From the NCBI RefSeq assembly GCF_003751845.1, contig NZ_RJKQ01000001.1, forward strand, positions 1,488,001 to 1,552,000: a DNA stretch of 64,000 bases, given 5' to 3'. Source of the DNA: Enterobacter sp. BIGb0383. GTDB taxonomy: Bacteria; Pseudomonadota; Gammaproteobacteria; Enterobacterales; Enterobacteriaceae. The notes below the pieces were generated by a model. The model ran no database searches. It was not told where the DNA came from and was given only the letters and a program-made list of their open reading frames with translations. Positions 1-11,093 of this stretch are shown here, piece by piece. Positions within the stretch are counted from its first letter, which is position 1; each line of letters begins with the position of its first letter. Made by a program: the position numbers and the translations under genes.

Positions 1-1020
1 ACGCACCAGCGGAACCATCCCGATTTCGTGATCCACCGCCATCGCCAGCGCGGTGCCCAGACGGCTACCCGCTTTACCGATGCTTTCAAACTCCATCGGC
101 AGGTCGAGGTGGGATTCGGTCAGGAAGTCGGTACCGGCACCGCCCGGCTGCCAGGCTTTGAACTTCAGGCCATCGCGCATCCCGCCCGCGTAATCCTCGA
201 GGATTTCACGCGCGGTGGTGCCGAACGGCAGTTCCCACAGGCCCGGGTTTTTCACGCGGCCGGAGAAGCCCATCAGCTTGGTGCCAGCATCTTTGCTGGT
301 CGAAATGTTCTGATACCACTCGGTACCGTTCGCCAGAATCGCCGGAACGTTACACAGGGTTTCAACGTTGTTGACGCAGGTCGGTTTACCCCACACGCCG
401 CTGGACGCCGGGAACGGCGGCTTGGAGCGCGGGTTCGCACGACGGCCTTCCAGGGAGTTGATCAGCGCCGTTTCTTCACCGCAGATATAGCGGCCTGCAC
501 CGGTGTGCACGAACAGTTCGAAATCAAAACCGGTGCCGAGGATGTTTTTACCCAGCAGGCCTGCTTCTGTGGCTTCCGCGATGGCGCGGCGCAGATGCAC
601 GGCGGCCTCGATATATTCACCGCGCAGGAAGATGTAGCCACGGTATGCTTTCAGCGCAAACGCGGAAATCAGCATCCCTTCCACCAGCAGGTGCGGCAGT
701 TGCTCCATCAGCAGACGGTCTTTATAGGTGCCCGGCTCCATTTCATCGGCGTTACACAGCAGGTAACGGATGTTCATGGATTCGTCTTTCGGCATCAGGC
801 TCCACTTCAGACCGGTGGAGAAACCTGCACCGCCGCGGCCTTTCAGCCCGGAGTCTTTTACCGCGTTGACGATTTCGTCCGGCGCCATACCGGTCAGCGC
901 TTTACGCGCACCTTCGTAACCGTTTTTGCTGCGGTACTCATCCAGCCATACCGGCTGTTTGTCATCGCGCAGACGCCAGGTCAGCGGATGGGTTTCGGCA
1001 GTACGGATAACTGTTTTCAT
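1..1020 (-). CDS. nuoF: NADH-quinone oxidoreductase subunit F (partial, C-terminus outside window)
   Basis: NuoF is the peripheral-arm subunit of respiratory complex I that binds NADH, FMN and the N3 [4Fe-4S] cluster. The 340 codons present start [15 protein letters not shown] and include the glycine-rich nucleotide/FMN motif [10 protein letters not shown] near residue 65. The window edge removes roughly the last 105 residues, including the region expected to hold the cluster-binding cysteines. The ATG (1018-1020) overlaps the nuoE stop in an ATGA, indicating translational coupling. The identification rests on near-identity with the E. coli protein. The gene is distal in the nuoABCEF operon, transcribed right to left. 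Confidence 0.97.
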   Translation of the reverse strand, partial: MKTVIRTAETHPLTWRLRDDKQPVWLDEYRSKNGYEGARKALTGMAPDEIVNAVKDSGLKGRGGAGFSTGLKWSLMPKDESMNIRYLLCNADEMEPGTYKDRLLMEQLPHLLVEGMLISAFALKAYRGYIFLRGEYIEAAVHLRRAIAEATEAGLLGKNILGTGFDFELFVHTGAGRYICGEETALINSLEGRRANPRSKPPFPASSGVWGKPTCVNNVETLCNVPAILANGTEWYQNISTSKDAGTKLMGFSGRVKNPGLWELPFGTTAREILEDYAGGMRDGLKFKAWQPGGAGTDFLTESHLDLPMEFESIGKAGSRLGTALAMAVDHEIGMVPLVR

Positions 1021-1517
1021 TTATACCGCTCCAGTAGCTCAGGAATCGCTTCTGGCGTCAGATGACTGTGAGTGTCCTCATCAATCATCATGTTCGGCCC
1101 CTTGTCACAGTTGCCCAGGCAACAGGTCGGCAGCAGGGTAAAGCGACCATCAAAGGTCGTCTGACCCGGCTTGATGTCGAGTTTCTTCTCAAGCGCAGCC
1201 TGAATACCCTGGTAACCGGTGATATGGCACACCACGCTATCGCAGTAGCGGATCACGTGACGGCCAACCGGCTGGCGGAAGATCTGGCTATAGAATGTTG
1301 CCACGCCTTCAACGTCGCTCGCCGGAATGTCCAGTACTTCAGCGATAGCGTAGATCGCGCCGTCCGGCACCCAGCCGCGCTGCTTCTGAACGATTTTCAG
1401 CGCTTCAATGGACGCCGCACGCGGGTCTTCGTAGTGGTGCTTCTCGTGCTCAATCGCCTCACGCTCTGCCGCACTCAGCTCAAAAGCCTCGGTTTGTGGT
1501 TGTTGATTCTCGTGCAT
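1017..1517 (-). CDS. nuoE: NADH-quinone oxidoreductase subunit E
   Basis: NuoE is the 24-kDa-type thioredoxin-fold subunit of complex I that carries the [2Fe-2S] cluster N1a next to NuoF. The 166-residue protein shows the four cluster ligands in the expected spacing: C92-x4-C97 (YCDSVVC) and C133-x3-C137 (CLGNC). Length and sequence match E. coli NuoE. The gene starts 2 bp after the nuoC stop and ends overlapping the nuoF ATG by 4 bp, so it sits inside a tightly packed operon. Confidence 0.97.
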   Translation of the reverse strand: MHENQQPQTEAFELSAAEREAIEHEKHHYEDPRAASIEALKIVQKQRGWVPDGAIYAIAEVLDIPASDVEGVATFYSQIFRQPVGRHVIRYCDSVVCHITGYQGIQAALEKKLDIKPGQTTFDGRFTLLPTCCLGNCDKGPNMMIDEDTHSHLTPEAIPELLERYK

Positions 1518-1519
1518 AA

Positions 1520-3325
1520 TTAGCGGTCCACGTCTGACATAACAAAATCGATACTGCCCAGGTAGACAATCAGGTCGGAAACCAGACTGCCGCGAATCGC
1601 TGCCGGGATCTGCTGCAGGTGCGCAAAGCTCGGCGTACGAATACGTGTGCGGTAGCTCATGGTGCTGCCATCGCTGGTCAGGTAGTAGCTGTTAATCCCC
1701 TTGGTCGCCTCGATCATCTGGAAGGATTCGTTGGCCGGCATAACCGGACCCCAGGAAACCTGCAGGAAGTGAGTGATCAGGGTTTCGATATGTTGCAGCG
1801 TGCGCTCTTTCGGCGGCGGCGTAGTCAGCGGGTGATCCGCTTTGAACGGGCCTGCCGGCATGTTTTTGAGGCACTGCTCAAGGATGCGCAGGCTCTGACG
1901 CAGCTCTTCCACTTTCAGCATCACGCGGGTGTAGCAGTCGCTGATGCCACCGCCAACCGGGACTTCAAAGTCGAAGTTCTCATAGCCAGAGTACGGACGC
2001 GCCTTACGCACGTCGAAGTTCACGCCAGCAGCACGCAGACCGGCACCGGTGGTACCCCACTCCAGCGCTTCTTTCGCCGTGTACGCGGCGACGCCCTGCG
2101 AACGACCTTTCAGAATGGTGTTGCGCAGCGCGGCTTTCTCATAAGAGTCGAGGCGCTTCGGCATCCAGTCGAGGAATTCACGCAGCAGGCCTTCCCAGCC
2201 GCGCGGCAGATCGTGCGCCACGCCACCGATACGGAACCAGGCCGGGTGCATACGGAAACCGGTGATCGCTTCTACCACGTCATAAATTTTCTGACGGTCG
2301 GTAAAGGCGAAGAAGACCGGCGTCATCGCCCCGACGTCCTGAATGAAAGTCGAGATATACAGCAGGTGGCTGTTGATGCGGAACAGCTCGGAGAGCATCA
2401 CGCGAATCACGTTTACGCGATCCGGCACGACGATGCCCGCCAGTTTTTCAACGGCCAGCACGTACGGCATTTCGTTTACGCAGCCGCCGAGGTACTCGAT
2501 ACGGTCGGTATACGGAATGTAGCTGTGCCAGGACTGACGTTCGCCCATTTTCTCCGCGCCGCGGTGGTGGTAACCCACGTCCGGCACGCAGTCGACGATC
2601 TCTTCGCCGTCCAGCTGGAGAACAATACGGAACGCACCGTGCGAGGACGGGTGGTTAGGACCGAGGTTGAGGAACATAAAGTCCTCGTTTTCGGTACCAC
2701 GCTTCATGCCCCACTCTTCCGGTTTGAAGGTCAGCGACTCCATTTCCAGATCCTGCTTGGCTTTGGTCAGCTCAAACGGATCGAACTCGGTGGCGCGCGC
2801 CGGGTAGTCTTTACGCAGCGGGTGGCCTTCCCAGGTTTGCGGCATCATGATGCGCGTCAGGTGCGGGTGGCCATTAAAGGTGATCCCGAACAGATCCCAG
2901 ACTTCACGCTCATACCAGTTGGCGTTGGGGAAAAGTTTGGTAAATGTTGGCACGTTCAGATCGTTTTCGGACAAAGCCACCTTGAGCATAATATCCCGAT
3001 TGCGGTCTATTGAGATCAGATGGTAGAAAACGGAAAAATCCGCGGCCGGTAAACCGTCGCGGTGCGTGCGCAGACGCTCATCCACGCCGTGCAGGTCAAA
3101 GAGCATGACGTACGGCTTAGGGAGACGCTTTAAGAAATCGCCAACTTCCAGTAATTGTTCACGCTTAACCCAGACAACGGGCACCCCGGTGCGGGTAGGC
3201 TGAACGGTAAAGGCATCCGGCCCAAAACGGTTACGCAGTTCGCCAATCACCGGATCATCGAGATGATCGCGGGTTTGCCATGCAGCGGCGTCTTGCGCGG
3301 TTAAATCGGTCATATTGTTCACCAT
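1520..3325 (-). CDS. nuoC: NADH-quinone oxidoreductase subunit C/D (fused)
   Basis: This is the fused NuoC-NuoD subunit typical of enterobacteria. The N-terminal 30-kDa domain (about residues 1-190) is joined to the 49-kDa NuoD domain (about 200-601), which lines the quinone site next to cluster N2. The PNHPSxHGAFR and GxxHRGxEK motifs of the 49-kDa family are present, and the protein ends FVMSDVDR as in E. coli. I chose the ATG at 3325 ([11 protein letters not shown], 601 aa) because it matches the E. coli N-terminus. The frame stays open 24 codons further upstream, and an in-frame ATG at 3313 (MTDLTAQ) is an alternative. Confidence 0.96.
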   Translation of the reverse strand: MVNNMTDLTAQDAAAWQTRDHLDDPVIGELRNRFGPDAFTVQPTRTGVPVVWVKREQLLEVGDFLKRLPKPYVMLFDLHGVDERLRTHRDGLPAADFSVFYHLISIDRNRDIMLKVALSENDLNVPTFTKLFPNANWYEREVWDLFGITFNGHPHLTRIMMPQTWEGHPLRKDYPARATEFDPFELTKAKQDLEMESLTFKPEEWGMKRGTENEDFMFLNLGPNHPSSHGAFRIVLQLDGEEIVDCVPDVGYHHRGAEKMGERQSWHSYIPYTDRIEYLGGCVNEMPYVLAVEKLAGIVVPDRVNVIRVMLSELFRINSHLLYISTFIQDVGAMTPVFFAFTDRQKIYDVVEAITGFRMHPAWFRIGGVAHDLPRGWEGLLREFLDWMPKRLDSYEKAALRNTILKGRSQGVAAYTAKEALEWGTTGAGLRAAGVNFDVRKARPYSGYENFDFEVPVGGGISDCYTRVMLKVEELRQSLRILEQCLKNMPAGPFKADHPLTTPPPKERTLQHIETLITHFLQVSWGPVMPANESFQMIEATKGINSYYLTSDGSTMSYRTRIRTPSFAHLQQIPAAIRGSLVSDLIVYLGSIDFVMSDVDR

Positions 3326-3414
3326 TGCAAAAGGTCCGTGGTGACTGTCAGGTGTGGCTTCGCTTTGTTGTATATGGATTTGCGAAGTTGGTGCCACCGC
3401 CCACAGGCCGCAAA

Positions 3415-4089
3415 TTAAATCTCGTCAGGTGTCCGCAGATTCGTGACTGCAATACGTTCGCCGCGTTTACGCTCGCGTTCCGACTGCATATTGGCGCGGT
3501 ACACGCCCTGATCGCCAACCACCCATGAAAGTGGGCGACGCTCTTTGCCGATGGATTCCTGCAGCAGCATCAGCGCCTGCATATAGGCTTCTGGACGCGG
3601 CGGGCAGCCAGGAATATAAACATCGACCGGGATAAACTTATCGACACCCTGTACAACAGAATAGATGTCGTACATGCCGCCGGAGTTGGCGCAGGCGCCC
3701 ATGGAAATAACCCACTTCGGCTCCAGCATCTGGTCATACAGGCGCTGAATAACCGGGGCCATTTTGGTGAAGCAGGTACCTGCAACCACCATCAGGTCAG
3801 CCTGACGCGGCGATGCACGCAGTACCTCTGCACCAAAACGCGCAACGTCATGCACCGCAGTGAATGACGTCACCATTTCAACGTAGCAGCAGGAAAGGCC
3901 GAAGTTGTAAGGCCAGATTGAGTTTTTGCGGCCCCAGTTCACCATGTCGTGCAGGGCGTGCTCGAGCTTGCCCATATAAACGCTACGGTTAACTTCTTGC
4001 TCCAGGGGGTCGGTTACGATCTCCTGTTTTTGCAGGGGGTAACGGTCGTTCTCACCGTTAGGATCTATGCGGGTGAGCGTATAATCCAT
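3415..4089 (-). CDS. nuoB: NADH-quinone oxidoreductase subunit B
   Basis: NuoB carries the terminal [4Fe-4S] cluster N2, which hands electrons to quinone. The 224-residue protein has the tandem-cysteine motif GLSCCYVEM (C67, C68) plus C133 (GAC) and C162 (PGCPPRPE), the four N2 ligands. Compared with the 220-residue E. coli protein there is a 4-residue expansion near residues 43-47 ([12 protein letters not shown] instead of KLNDMVNW). It lies between nuoA and nuoC, with an 89-bp gap before nuoC. Confidence 0.97.
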   Translation of the reverse strand: MDYTLTRIDPNGENDRYPLQKQEIVTDPLEQEVNRSVYMGKLEHALHDMVNWGRKNSIWPYNFGLSCCYVEMVTSFTAVHDVARFGAEVLRASPRQADLMVVAGTCFTKMAPVIQRLYDQMLEPKWVISMGACANSGGMYDIYSVVQGVDKFIPVDVYIPGCPPRPEAYMQALMLLQESIGKERRPLSWVVGDQGVYRANMQSERERKRGERIAVTNLRTPDEI

Positions 4090-4120
4090 CTTATTGCCTC
4101 GCTTTTACTGCTTATAACGG

Positions 4121-4549
4121 TTAGTGACTGTCCGTTTCCGGGTTGATACGTTCGCGGCGTGAGCGCGCGGGCGTCCAGTCCAGAGCGCCAACGCGCACCA
4201 GATACACCAGACCAGCCAGTAGCACTAAAATGAAAATTGCGGCTTCCACAAAGCCGACCCAGCCGCTTTCACGGATAGAGACTGACCATGCGAAAAGATA
4301 AAGGGCTTCGACGTCGAAGATGACGAAGAACATAGCCACGAGGTAGAACTTCGCGGACAGGCGCAGACGCGCGGTACCGACGGAATCGATCCCCGACTCA
4401 TACGGCGTCTCCTTGTGACGCGCGCGCGCGCGACCACCCAGGAACCAGGCACCGGCCAGCATCATGCAGCACAGGCCTACGGCGACAATAAGAAAGACAG
4501 CGAATGCCCAATGATGAGCGACGACTTCAGTGGATGTTGACATACGCAT
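4121..4549 (-). CDS. nuoA: NADH-quinone oxidoreductase subunit A
   Basis: NuoA is a small membrane subunit of complex I (ND3 family) with three transmembrane helices, at about residues 14-36, 66-88 and 97-119. It is 142 residues, a few shorter than E. coli NuoA because the tail ends NPETDSH. The conserved ESGIDSVG loop and the [12 protein letters not shown] helix are present. This is the first gene of the nuo operon. The start was taken at the ATG of MRMSTSTEV; the ATG two codons downstream is a possible alternative. Confidence 0.96.
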   Translation of the reverse strand: MRMSTSTEVVAHHWAFAVFLIVAVGLCCMMLAGAWFLGGRARARHKETPYESGIDSVGTARLRLSAKFYLVAMFFVIFDVEALYLFAWSVSIRESGWVGFVEAAIFILVLLAGLVYLVRVGALDWTPARSRRERINPETDSH

Positions 4550-5097
4550 TGCTTAACCAAAAAGGTAGCGCTGAAACCTCTGCTCTTATTGGCAGATGAA
4601 CGCCACATCGTTTCAAGGGGAGGAATAAAAAAATAACCCTACATTCTCTGCCGAAATAAGCACTTAGGCAGCTAAATGATGGGGTCTTTTACTCCTTTCT
4701 ATAACCTTTTGTCAACTTTAACAAAAGTATGCTCACGTTAGTTTACATCGGCAAAATCTCATTAACATTTAATGCCATTTTGCTCGATGCTGGACAATTG
4801 ATGTCCGCGTTTCCGCTGTTGAATCGTGTCCGTAGCGAGCTTTTCCGTGTATTACCCGCTTATTTTGACAGGATTTTGCGGCGATTCCTCCCCCTCTGGA
4901 GGAGTATTTTCTTGATCTGAGACACGCTTTTATTAATTCATTTAAAAACTAGCAACAAACCTTGCGCATTTTTTAACAAAACCCGAGCGCGTGGATCCCA
5001 GTCAGGAATTGATCGCGAAAACCCTGACGCATGCGTTAACTCTATGAAATTGCTTTAAATCGATGAGTAAAAAATAGACGAGAAATGGGATTTGTGC
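4550..5097 (-). promoter_or_regulatory. nuo operon 5' region (no gene)
   Basis: This gene-free stretch of about 550 bp lies between nuoA and the lrhA terminator. It is AT-rich and, as in E. coli, must hold the nuo promoter(s) and a long untranslated leader. Short open frames here (for example around 4729-4920) have no ribosome-binding site or recognisable product. I did not assign individual promoter elements. Confidence 0.5.
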
Positions 5098-5143
5098 AAA
5101 AACAAACCGCAGAAAGCAAAAAGCTGTTCTGCGGTTTGTTTTT
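5098..5143 (-). terminator. Rho-independent terminator after lrhA
   Basis: A perfect 17-bp inverted repeat (5098-5114 with 5127-5143) flanks a 12-nt loop. The stem core is ACCGCAGAA/TTCTGCGGT and the arms end in A5/T5 runs, so it works in either direction. It lies 38 bp past the lrhA stop. Confidence 0.85.
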
Positions 5144-5180
5144 GGTAATCACATTTTGTTACCAGATAATGACGCCGATG

Positions 5181-6119
5181 TTACTCCAAATCCCCCTCAG
5201 CAATCAGCGAACTGCCTCCCCCCTCGGGGGTATAGTTCTTGTATTGCCAGGGGTTATGAAAATTATCCATCGCCTGGAAGATAGTCTCCGCCAGCGGATT
5301 GGTGCTGTCGGGATGGCAGCACAGCTGATAGTGGGTATCCGACAGCTGCGGCAGACCTTCAGTATTGCCGAGCACGCGCAGCTCGGGGCTCATCATCTCT
5401 ACCGGCCGCGCCGTCACGCCAAGCCCCGCTTTTACCGCTGCCCGCATCGCTGACAGGGTTGAAGCCACATAGGCGAGTCGCCATGGGATCGACGCCGCAT
5501 CCAGCGCGCGGAGGACCATATCGCGAAACGGGCTGGGTTCGTCCAGCAGCACCAGCGGCACCGGCTCGCCGTGCTGCAGCACAAAATCAGCAGCGCAATA
5601 CCACAGCGTCGGGGAAGTACGCAGCGTCAGGCTACGGTAGTTAGCCGGGCAGTGGGTCGCCAGCAGCAGGTCGACTTCATGTTCCTTTAACATATCAACC
5701 AGCAGCGAGTTACGTTTCACCCGGATATCCAGCGCCAGCTTCGGATAGACGGAGCTAATCCGGTTAAGCAGAAACGGTAACAGCGTATCGGCAGATTCAT
5801 CAGATGCGCCGATTGTTAGCACGCCCTGCAGCGTACTAAACATTAATGACGTACATGCTTCGTCATTAAAACGCAAAATTTTACGCGCATAGCCCAGCAG
5901 TTGAATACCGTGTTCTGTCAGCAACTTATTGCGTCCGTGACGGGCAAAAAGTTCTTTATCAACGAGCTGTTCCAGCCTTTGCATCTGCTGGCTCACCGCT
6001 GACTGGGTGCGACAAACGGCAACGGCCGCAGCCGCGAAAGTGTTTAAATCAGCGACTGCGACGAATGTTCTCAGCAGATCGAGGTCGAGATTCAGGATCG
6101 GACTATTAGCATTTATCAT
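5181..6119 (-). CDS. lrhA: LysR-family regulator LrhA
   Basis: LrhA (312 aa, the same length as in E. coli) is a LysR-type transcription factor that represses flhDC and so motility, and affects fimbriae and RpoS translation in E. coli. The N-terminal helix-turn-helix lies at about residues 14-73 ([20 protein letters not shown] followed by [13 protein letters not shown]), and the LysR substrate-binding domain follows from about residue 95. It sits in the conserved nuo-lrhA-alaA order. It has a long upstream region (6120-7066), as in E. coli, where lrhA is autoregulated. The C-terminal half diverges from E. coli more than the DNA-binding half. Confidence 0.95.
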   Translation of the reverse strand: MINANSPILNLDLDLLRTFVAVADLNTFAAAAVAVCRTQSAVSQQMQRLEQLVDKELFARHGRNKLLTEHGIQLLGYARKILRFNDEACTSLMFSTLQGVLTIGASDESADTLLPFLLNRISSVYPKLALDIRVKRNSLLVDMLKEHEVDLLLATHCPANYRSLTLRTSPTLWYCAADFVLQHGEPVPLVLLDEPSPFRDMVLRALDAASIPWRLAYVASTLSAMRAAVKAGLGVTARPVEMMSPELRVLGNTEGLPQLSDTHYQLCCHPDSTNPLAETIFQAMDNFHNPWQYKNYTPEGGGSSLIAEGDLE

Positions 6120-7066
6120 ATTTTTTCACTTACAGGTCACGCTTTGCGTGCCTGCCCGAGTTTATGCTGTGCTCGAAAAATCAGGGTGTTTCCTTAACAT
6201 CAGACCGCAGATACGCTAACAAACGGTCAGATTGCCTGAATGAGCGCGAGTGCGAATGAATGTCCTCCAGCGGGCTGGCCGGCAGCATTCCTTGCTATAT
6301 ATTTATGTTTATTTATCAACTTACGGAATATATTCAGGCAGGCGGACGCAGCCGATCCTGCTTATTATTTCCATAGTAACGATTTAACGGTCATATTTGA
6401 CCTGCTGTTAGTACACAGTCCCATCAACTGATGAGGAGCATTATAAAAAACAACAAATAACAACAACTTAATTAGACGACCATTGTGTAAAACGCAGGAA
6501 AAACAGCGACATCCCTCGTTCCAGCCAGGCATTTTAACCTAAATTCATTCACTATATAAGTGCTGTTCGGAGGTCCGTCCTGCACCTTTTTGCTCAAAAC
6601 GATAAGCTTATTAATTAACAATCTACTAAGAGTGCCATCAATTAATAAATAATTATGAATTAATATCAGTTTAATTCATAAACAGATCTTAACATTAACA
6701 TCATCGATCGCTGTCCGTGTTCATCAACGTGTTACATCACTCTGCGGCAGGTTTCGCGGGTGCGAGGTGACCCTCACAAGACTGGCATAGCGCATCCCAA
6801 TAGAGACTAAACGGCCGCTTTTAATTAGCACAAAATACAGTTCTTTTGGTAAAAATGCGATATTAACCACTATTATTAAACTTCTTTACATGAATTTAAT
6901 CTCATAAAAAATAACAGCCGCAGTCTGAAACAATGTCTATGAACGAGAGGGGGTTGCAAAATCTTCTTCTGCTAACCCTTCAAAACAGACGGCAGTGGGA
7001 GTACATTGTTCGGTGCTGACTTCCGCGGCAGGGAGTGGCGTTAATAGCGAATAAGGTCAAAGGTTC
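6120..7066. promoter_or_regulatory. Divergent lrhA-alaA intergenic region, 947 bp
   Basis: This long AT-rich non-coding region separates the divergent lrhA and alaA genes. It should hold both promoters and a long lrhA leader. Open frames at 6007-6219 and 6240-6431 lack ribosome-binding sites and family resemblance, so they are not called. A GAATATATTC palindrome sits at 6322-6336 but cannot be assigned to a regulator. I see no repeat or RNA gene. Confidence 0.5.
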
Positions 7067-8284
7067 ATGTCCCCCATCGAAAAATCCAGCAAATTAGATA
7101 ACGTCTGTTACGACATTCGCGGCCCGGTTCTCAAAGAAGCGAAACGCCTCGAAGAAGAAGGCAACAAAGTTCTTAAGCTCAATATCGGCAACCCCGCGCC
7201 TTTTGGCTTTGAGGCACCGGACGAAATTCTTGTTGATGTGATCCGTAATCTCCCGACGGCGCAGGGCTATTGCGACTCCAAAGGGCTCTATTCCGCCCGC
7301 AAAGCCATTATGCAGCACTACCAGGCCCGGGATATGCGCGATGTTACCGTTGAGGATATCTACATCGGTAACGGCGTCTCCGAACTGATCGTTCAGTCGA
7401 TGCAGGCGCTGCTCAACAGCGGCGATGAAATGCTGGTCCCGGCCCCGGACTACCCGCTGTGGACCGCAGCAGTCTCTCTGTCCAGCGGCAAGGCCGTGCA
7501 CTACCTGTGCGATGAATCCTCTGACTGGTTCCCGGACCTCGACGATATTCGTGCGAAGATCACGCCGCGTACCCGCGGAATTGTGATTATTAACCCGAAC
7601 AACCCAACCGGCGCGGTCTACTCTAAAGAGCTGCTGTTAGAGATCGTCGAAATCGCCCGTCAGCATAACCTGATTATTTTTGCCGATGAGATCTACGATA
7701 AGATCCTCTACGACGAAGCTGAACACCACTCGATCGCCGCGCTGGCACCGGATCTGTTCACCATTACCTTTAACGGCCTGTCCAAAACCTACCGCGTTGC
7801 CGGTTTCCGTCAGGGCTGGATGGTACTCAGCGGCCCGAAAAAGCACGCGAAGAGCTATATCGAAGGCCTGGAAATGCTGGCCTCTATGCGTCTGTGTGCG
7901 AACGTTCCGGCACAGCACGCCATCCAGACCGCGCTTGGCGGGTATCAGAGTATAAGCGAGTTTATCGTTCCGGGCGGGCGTCTGTACGAGCAGCGTAACC
8001 GCGCGTGGGAACTGATTAACCAGATCCCAGGCGTCTCCTGTACGAAGCCTAAAGGCGCGCTCTATATGTTCCCGAAAATAGACGCCAAACGCTTTAACAT
8101 TCACGACGACCAGAAGATGGTGCTCGATTTCCTGCTGCAGGAAAAAGTGCTGCTGGTTCAGGGAACAGCGTTTAACTGGCCGTGGCCGGACCACGTTCGT
8201 ATCGTCACCCTGCCCCGCGTTGATGAGCTGGATATGGCCATCACCAAGTTTGACCGCTTCCTGTCAGGCTACCGTCAGGCTTAA
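7067..8284 (+). CDS. alaA: Glutamate-pyruvate aminotransferase AlaA
   Basis: AlaA is a PLP-dependent class I aminotransferase that makes alanine from pyruvate and glutamate in the cytosol. It is 405 residues, the same as E. coli AlaA (formerly YfbQ), and almost identical to it. The PLP-binding lysine is K240 in FNGLSKTYRVAGFR. NPNNPTG (about residue 173) and the ADEIYDK motif are also present. The ATG follows a weak AAAGG. It is monocistronic, with an ERIC element starting 3 bp after the stop. Confidence 0.97.
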   Translation: MSPIEKSSKLDNVCYDIRGPVLKEAKRLEEEGNKVLKLNIGNPAPFGFEAPDEILVDVIRNLPTAQGYCDSKGLYSARKAIMQHYQARDMRDVTVEDIYIGNGVSELIVQSMQALLNSGDEMLVPAPDYPLWTAAVSLSSGKAVHYLCDESSDWFPDLDDIRAKITPRTRGIVIINPNNPTGAVYSKELLLEIVEIARQHNLIIFADEIYDKILYDEAEHHSIAALAPDLFTITFNGLSKTYRVAGFRQGWMVLSGPKKHAKSYIEGLEMLASMRLCANVPAQHAIQTALGGYQSISEFIVPGGRLYEQRNRAWELINQIPGVSCTKPKGALYMFPKIDAKRFNIHDDQKMVLDFLLQEKVLLVQGTAFNWPWPDHVRIVTLPRVDELDMAITKFDRFLSGYRQA

Positions 8285-8287
8285 GTG

Positions 8288-8416
8288 AAATACCCGAAAT
8301 AATTCGAGTTGCAGGAAGGCGGCGACGCAGCGAATCCCCGGGAGCTTACATAAGTAAGTGACCGGGGTGAGCGAGGAAAGCCAACGCACCTGCAGCTTGA
8401 AGTATGAAGGGTATTT
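8288..8416. repeat. ERIC (IRU) element, copy 1
   Basis: This is an enterobacterial repetitive intergenic consensus element of about 129 bp. Its terminal inverted repeats are AAATACCC (8288-8295) and GGGTATTT (8409-8416). The central core GGAGCTTACATAAGTAAGTG is the region recognised by classical ERIC primers. It lies between alaA and yfbR and may form a long hairpin in the transcript. Confidence 0.93.
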
Positions 8417-8474
8417 GCATCCGGCGATTTTCTCTGCAAAATAGCCTTATCGCTGTAATCGACTAAGGGTCACT

Positions 8475-9074
8475 ATGAGTCAGAGCCATTTCTTTGCCCA
8501 CCTTTCCCGTCTTAAGTTAATCAACCGCTGGCCGCTGATGCGCAACGTGCGTACCGAAAACGTCTCCGAGCACAGTCTGCAGGTGGCGATGGTCGCCCAT
8601 GCCCTGGCGGCAATTCGTAACCGTAAATTTGGTGGCGACCTCAACGCCGAGCGCATTGCTCTGCTGGCGATGTATCACGACGCATCTGAAGTGCTGACCG
8701 GGGATCTGCCCACGCCCGTGAAGTATTTCAATACCCAGATCGCGCAGGAATATAAGGCTATCGAGAAAATCGCCCAGCAGAAGCTGGTTGAGATGGTGCC
8801 GGAAGAGCTGCAGGATATTTTTGCGCCCCTGATAGACGAGCACCAGAGCAGCGCGGAAGAGAGAGCGATTGTGAAGCAGGCGGATGCCCTGTGTGCCTAT
8901 CTGAAGTGTCTGGAAGAGCTTTCTGCGGGCAATAACGAGTTCCGGCTCGCCAAAACCCGCCTCGAACGCACCCTTGAAGCGCGCCGCAGCCCGGAGATGG
9001 ACTACTTTATGCAGATCTTCGTGCCGAGCTTCGAGCTGTCGCTGGATGAGATCAGCCAGGACTCTCCGCTGTAG
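8475..9074 (+). CDS. yfbR: 5'-deoxynucleotidase YfbR
   Basis: YfbR is an HD-domain phosphohydrolase that removes the 5' phosphate of deoxyribonucleoside monophosphates, helping control dNTP pools. The 199-residue protein equals E. coli YfbR in length. Metal-binding residues are visible in [12 protein letters not shown] (H33) and [12 protein letters not shown] (H68-D69). It is flanked on both sides by ERIC elements (8288-8416 and 9093-9218). It was probably part of an alaA-yfbR transcription unit before or despite the insertions. Confidence 0.95.
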   Translation: MSQSHFFAHLSRLKLINRWPLMRNVRTENVSEHSLQVAMVAHALAAIRNRKFGGDLNAERIALLAMYHDASEVLTGDLPTPVKYFNTQIAQEYKAIEKIAQQKLVEMVPEELQDIFAPLIDEHQSSAEERAIVKQADALCAYLKCLEELSAGNNEFRLAKTRLERTLEARRSPEMDYFMQIFVPSFELSLDEISQDSPL

Positions 9075-9092
9075 TTTTTCCTACATGATAGA

Positions 9093-9218
9093 TATACCCA
9101 AATAATTCGAGTTGCAGGAAGGCGGCGACGCAGCGAATCCCCAGGAGCTTACACCAGTAAGTGACTGGGGTTCGCGAGGAAAGCCAACGCTCCTGCAGCT
9201 TGAAGTATGCCGGGTATA
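9093..9218. repeat. ERIC (IRU) element, copy 2
   Basis: A second ERIC of about 126 bp has ends TATACCC (9093-9099) and GGGTATA (9212-9218). Its core (GAATCCCCAGGAGCTTAC and AAGTGACTGGGG) is closer to consensus than copy 1, although the usual ATAAGTAAGTG is here ACCAGTAAGTG. It lies in the same orientation as copy 1. Its right end abuts the yfbS stop codon (TGA at 9219-9221 on the minus strand), and it fills almost all of the yfbR-yfbS gap. Confidence 0.93.
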
Positions 9219-11051
9219 TCAGAACGGGAAAAGTACAGGGATCAGCATCACGCACACCACCATCACCAGCAGCGTAAAGGGCACGCCAATCTTCACAAAG
9301 TCGCTGAAGGTGTAGTTGCCCGGCCCCAGCACCAGCGTATTGACCGGTGAAGAGACCGGCGTCATAAACGCCGCCGAGGCCGCCATCGCCACCATCATGG
9401 CAAACGGATAAGGCGAGACGCCCATCGATTTCGCTGCCGCCAGCGCAATGGGTGCCATCAGGACCGCCGTTGCGGTGTTGGAGATAAACAGGCCGATGGT
9501 TGCGCACATTACAAACAGGCAGATCAGCATAATGTAGGGCCCTTTCCCACCGCCGACCTCCATCAGCCCCTGCACCGCCAGATCCACACCGCCGGTTTTT
9601 TGCAGCGCCAGCGCAAACGGCATCATCCCGACAATCAGAATAATGCTCGGCCAGTGAATAGAGCGCCAGGCGCTTTCCGCGTCGATACAGCGGAACTTAC
9701 CCATGAGCAGGCAGGCAATAATCGCGGCGATAGGGTTCGGGATATCGTCGGTCAGCATCAGCGCCACCATCAGCACCAGACAGAAAATCGCGTGGGGTGC
9801 CTGACTGTGGGCCGGTGGCGCATCGCTTTCTTCTATTGGCATATTGAGCACCACAAAATCGCGCTCGGCCTGCGTCAGCTGGCTGATAAGCTTCCAGTTT
9901 CCGATAACCAGGAACACGTCCCCCAGGCGCAGCGGCTCATCGACGATAGAGCCATCCAGCGCCTCTCCTCCCCGCTTCAGGCCGACAACATTGAGGCCAA
10001 AGCGACGGCGGAAGCCAATTTCACGCACGCTTTTCCCGATCAGCTCCGAGTCCGGGATCAGCGTCACCTCCGCCATGCCGACATCCAGCGCCTGGTCGGA
10101 GAAATACTCCCCGCGCAGCACCATCGGCTCCAGCATCTGCTCCCCGCAGAACTGGCGCAGATCCACTTCCGCCGATGACATATCGATCAGCAGCACGTCG
10201 CGGGCGCGAAACTCCGAGACCCCGTTAACGTTAACGATAACGCGCCGAAAGCGACGCCAGCGCTCAACGCCAATAATGTTAGCGCCGTAGTTTTCACGCA
10301 GTTTAAGAGCGTCCAGGCGCTGGCCGATCAGCGGCGAGCCGGGGCGGATCGCCAGTCGTCTGGCGCGCCCGGTCAGATGATACGCTTTGATCAGATCGCG
10401 AAAGCTGCTGCGCTTCCAGCCCACGCTGGCACTGTCGGCGGTGTCACTTTTCAGTACCGAGCGCATCAGCAGCATATAAAAGATACCCAGTACCAATACC
10501 ACCAGACCAATCGGGGTCACGCTGAAGAAGCCAAAACCGTCCAGCCCTTCGCGCAGCAGCTCGCTGTTGATAACCAGATTCGGCGGCGTCGCCACCAGCG
10601 TCATCATGCCGCTGATCAACCCCGCAAAGCTCAACGGCATCATCAGCCGCGAAGGGGCCGTTTTCATCCGGGCGCATACGCTGAGCACCACAGGAATAAA
10701 GATGGCCACCACCCCGGTAGAGCTCATAAACGCCCCCAGCCCGGCAACGGTGAGCATCAGATACACCAGCATTTTAACTTCGCTGTTATCGGCGACATTT
10801 ACCAGCCACGCGCCCATCGTGGTCGCCACGCCGGTGCGTACCAGCCCGTCGCCAATCACAAAGAGTGCGGCGATCAATATGACGTTGGGATCGCTGAATC
10901 CGGAGAGCGCCTCCGGCAGCGTCAGCGTGCCGCTCAGCACAAAAGCGATAATAACCAGCAGCGCCACCGCATCCATGCGCACCTTACCCGTGGCGAAGAG
11001 CACCACGGCGATGGCCAACAGAGACAACACCCAAATCAGTTCATTGGTCAC
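9219..11051 (-). CDS. yfbS: SLC13/DASS-family transporter YfbS
   Basis: This 610-residue inner-membrane transporter is equal in length to E. coli YfbS. It has an N-terminal block of hydrophobic segments (about 5-200), two central RCK_C/TrkA-C-like regulatory domains (about 215-390) and a second membrane block ending [16 protein letters not shown]. The substrate is unknown. The start is the GTG at 11051 (VTNELIWVL), preceded by AAGGACG and matching the E. coli N-terminus. The frame runs 14 codons further upstream, into the hxpA terminator zone, which is unlikely to be translated. Confidence 0.93.
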   Translation of the reverse strand: MTNELIWVLSLLAIAVVLFATGKVRMDAVALLVIIAFVLSGTLTLPEALSGFSDPNVILIAALFVIGDGLVRTGVATTMGAWLVNVADNSEVKMLVYLMLTVAGLGAFMSSTGVVAIFIPVVLSVCARMKTAPSRLMMPLSFAGLISGMMTLVATPPNLVINSELLREGLDGFGFFSVTPIGLVVLVLGIFYMLLMRSVLKSDTADSASVGWKRSSFRDLIKAYHLTGRARRLAIRPGSPLIGQRLDALKLRENYGANIIGVERWRRFRRVIVNVNGVSEFRARDVLLIDMSSAEVDLRQFCGEQMLEPMVLRGEYFSDQALDVGMAEVTLIPDSELIGKSVREIGFRRRFGLNVVGLKRGGEALDGSIVDEPLRLGDVFLVIGNWKLISQLTQAERDFVVLNMPIEESDAPPAHSQAPHAIFCLVLMVALMLTDDIPNPIAAIIACLLMGKFRCIDAESAWRSIHWPSIILIVGMMPFALALQKTGGVDLAVQGLMEVGGGKGPYIMLICLFVMCATIGLFISNTATAVLMAPIALAAAKSMGVSPYPFAMMVAMAASAAFMTPVSSPVNTLVLGPGNYTFSDFVKIGVPFTLLVMVVCVMLIPVLFPF

Positions 11052-11093
11052 GTCACGTCCTTGCCAGAAATGAAAACTGAAACATTGTTGCAT

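Noticed and set aside
6320-6337. GAATATATTC palindrome upstream of lrhA as an RcsAB box
   Set aside because: RcsAB boxes have a GAATATTCC-type core with different spacing; the match is partial, so no call was made although Rcs control of lrhA is known in E. coli.
6007-6431. Two small open frames in the lrhA upstream region
   Set aside because: One overlaps the lrhA start antisense, the other has no ribosome-binding site; neither resembles a protein family.
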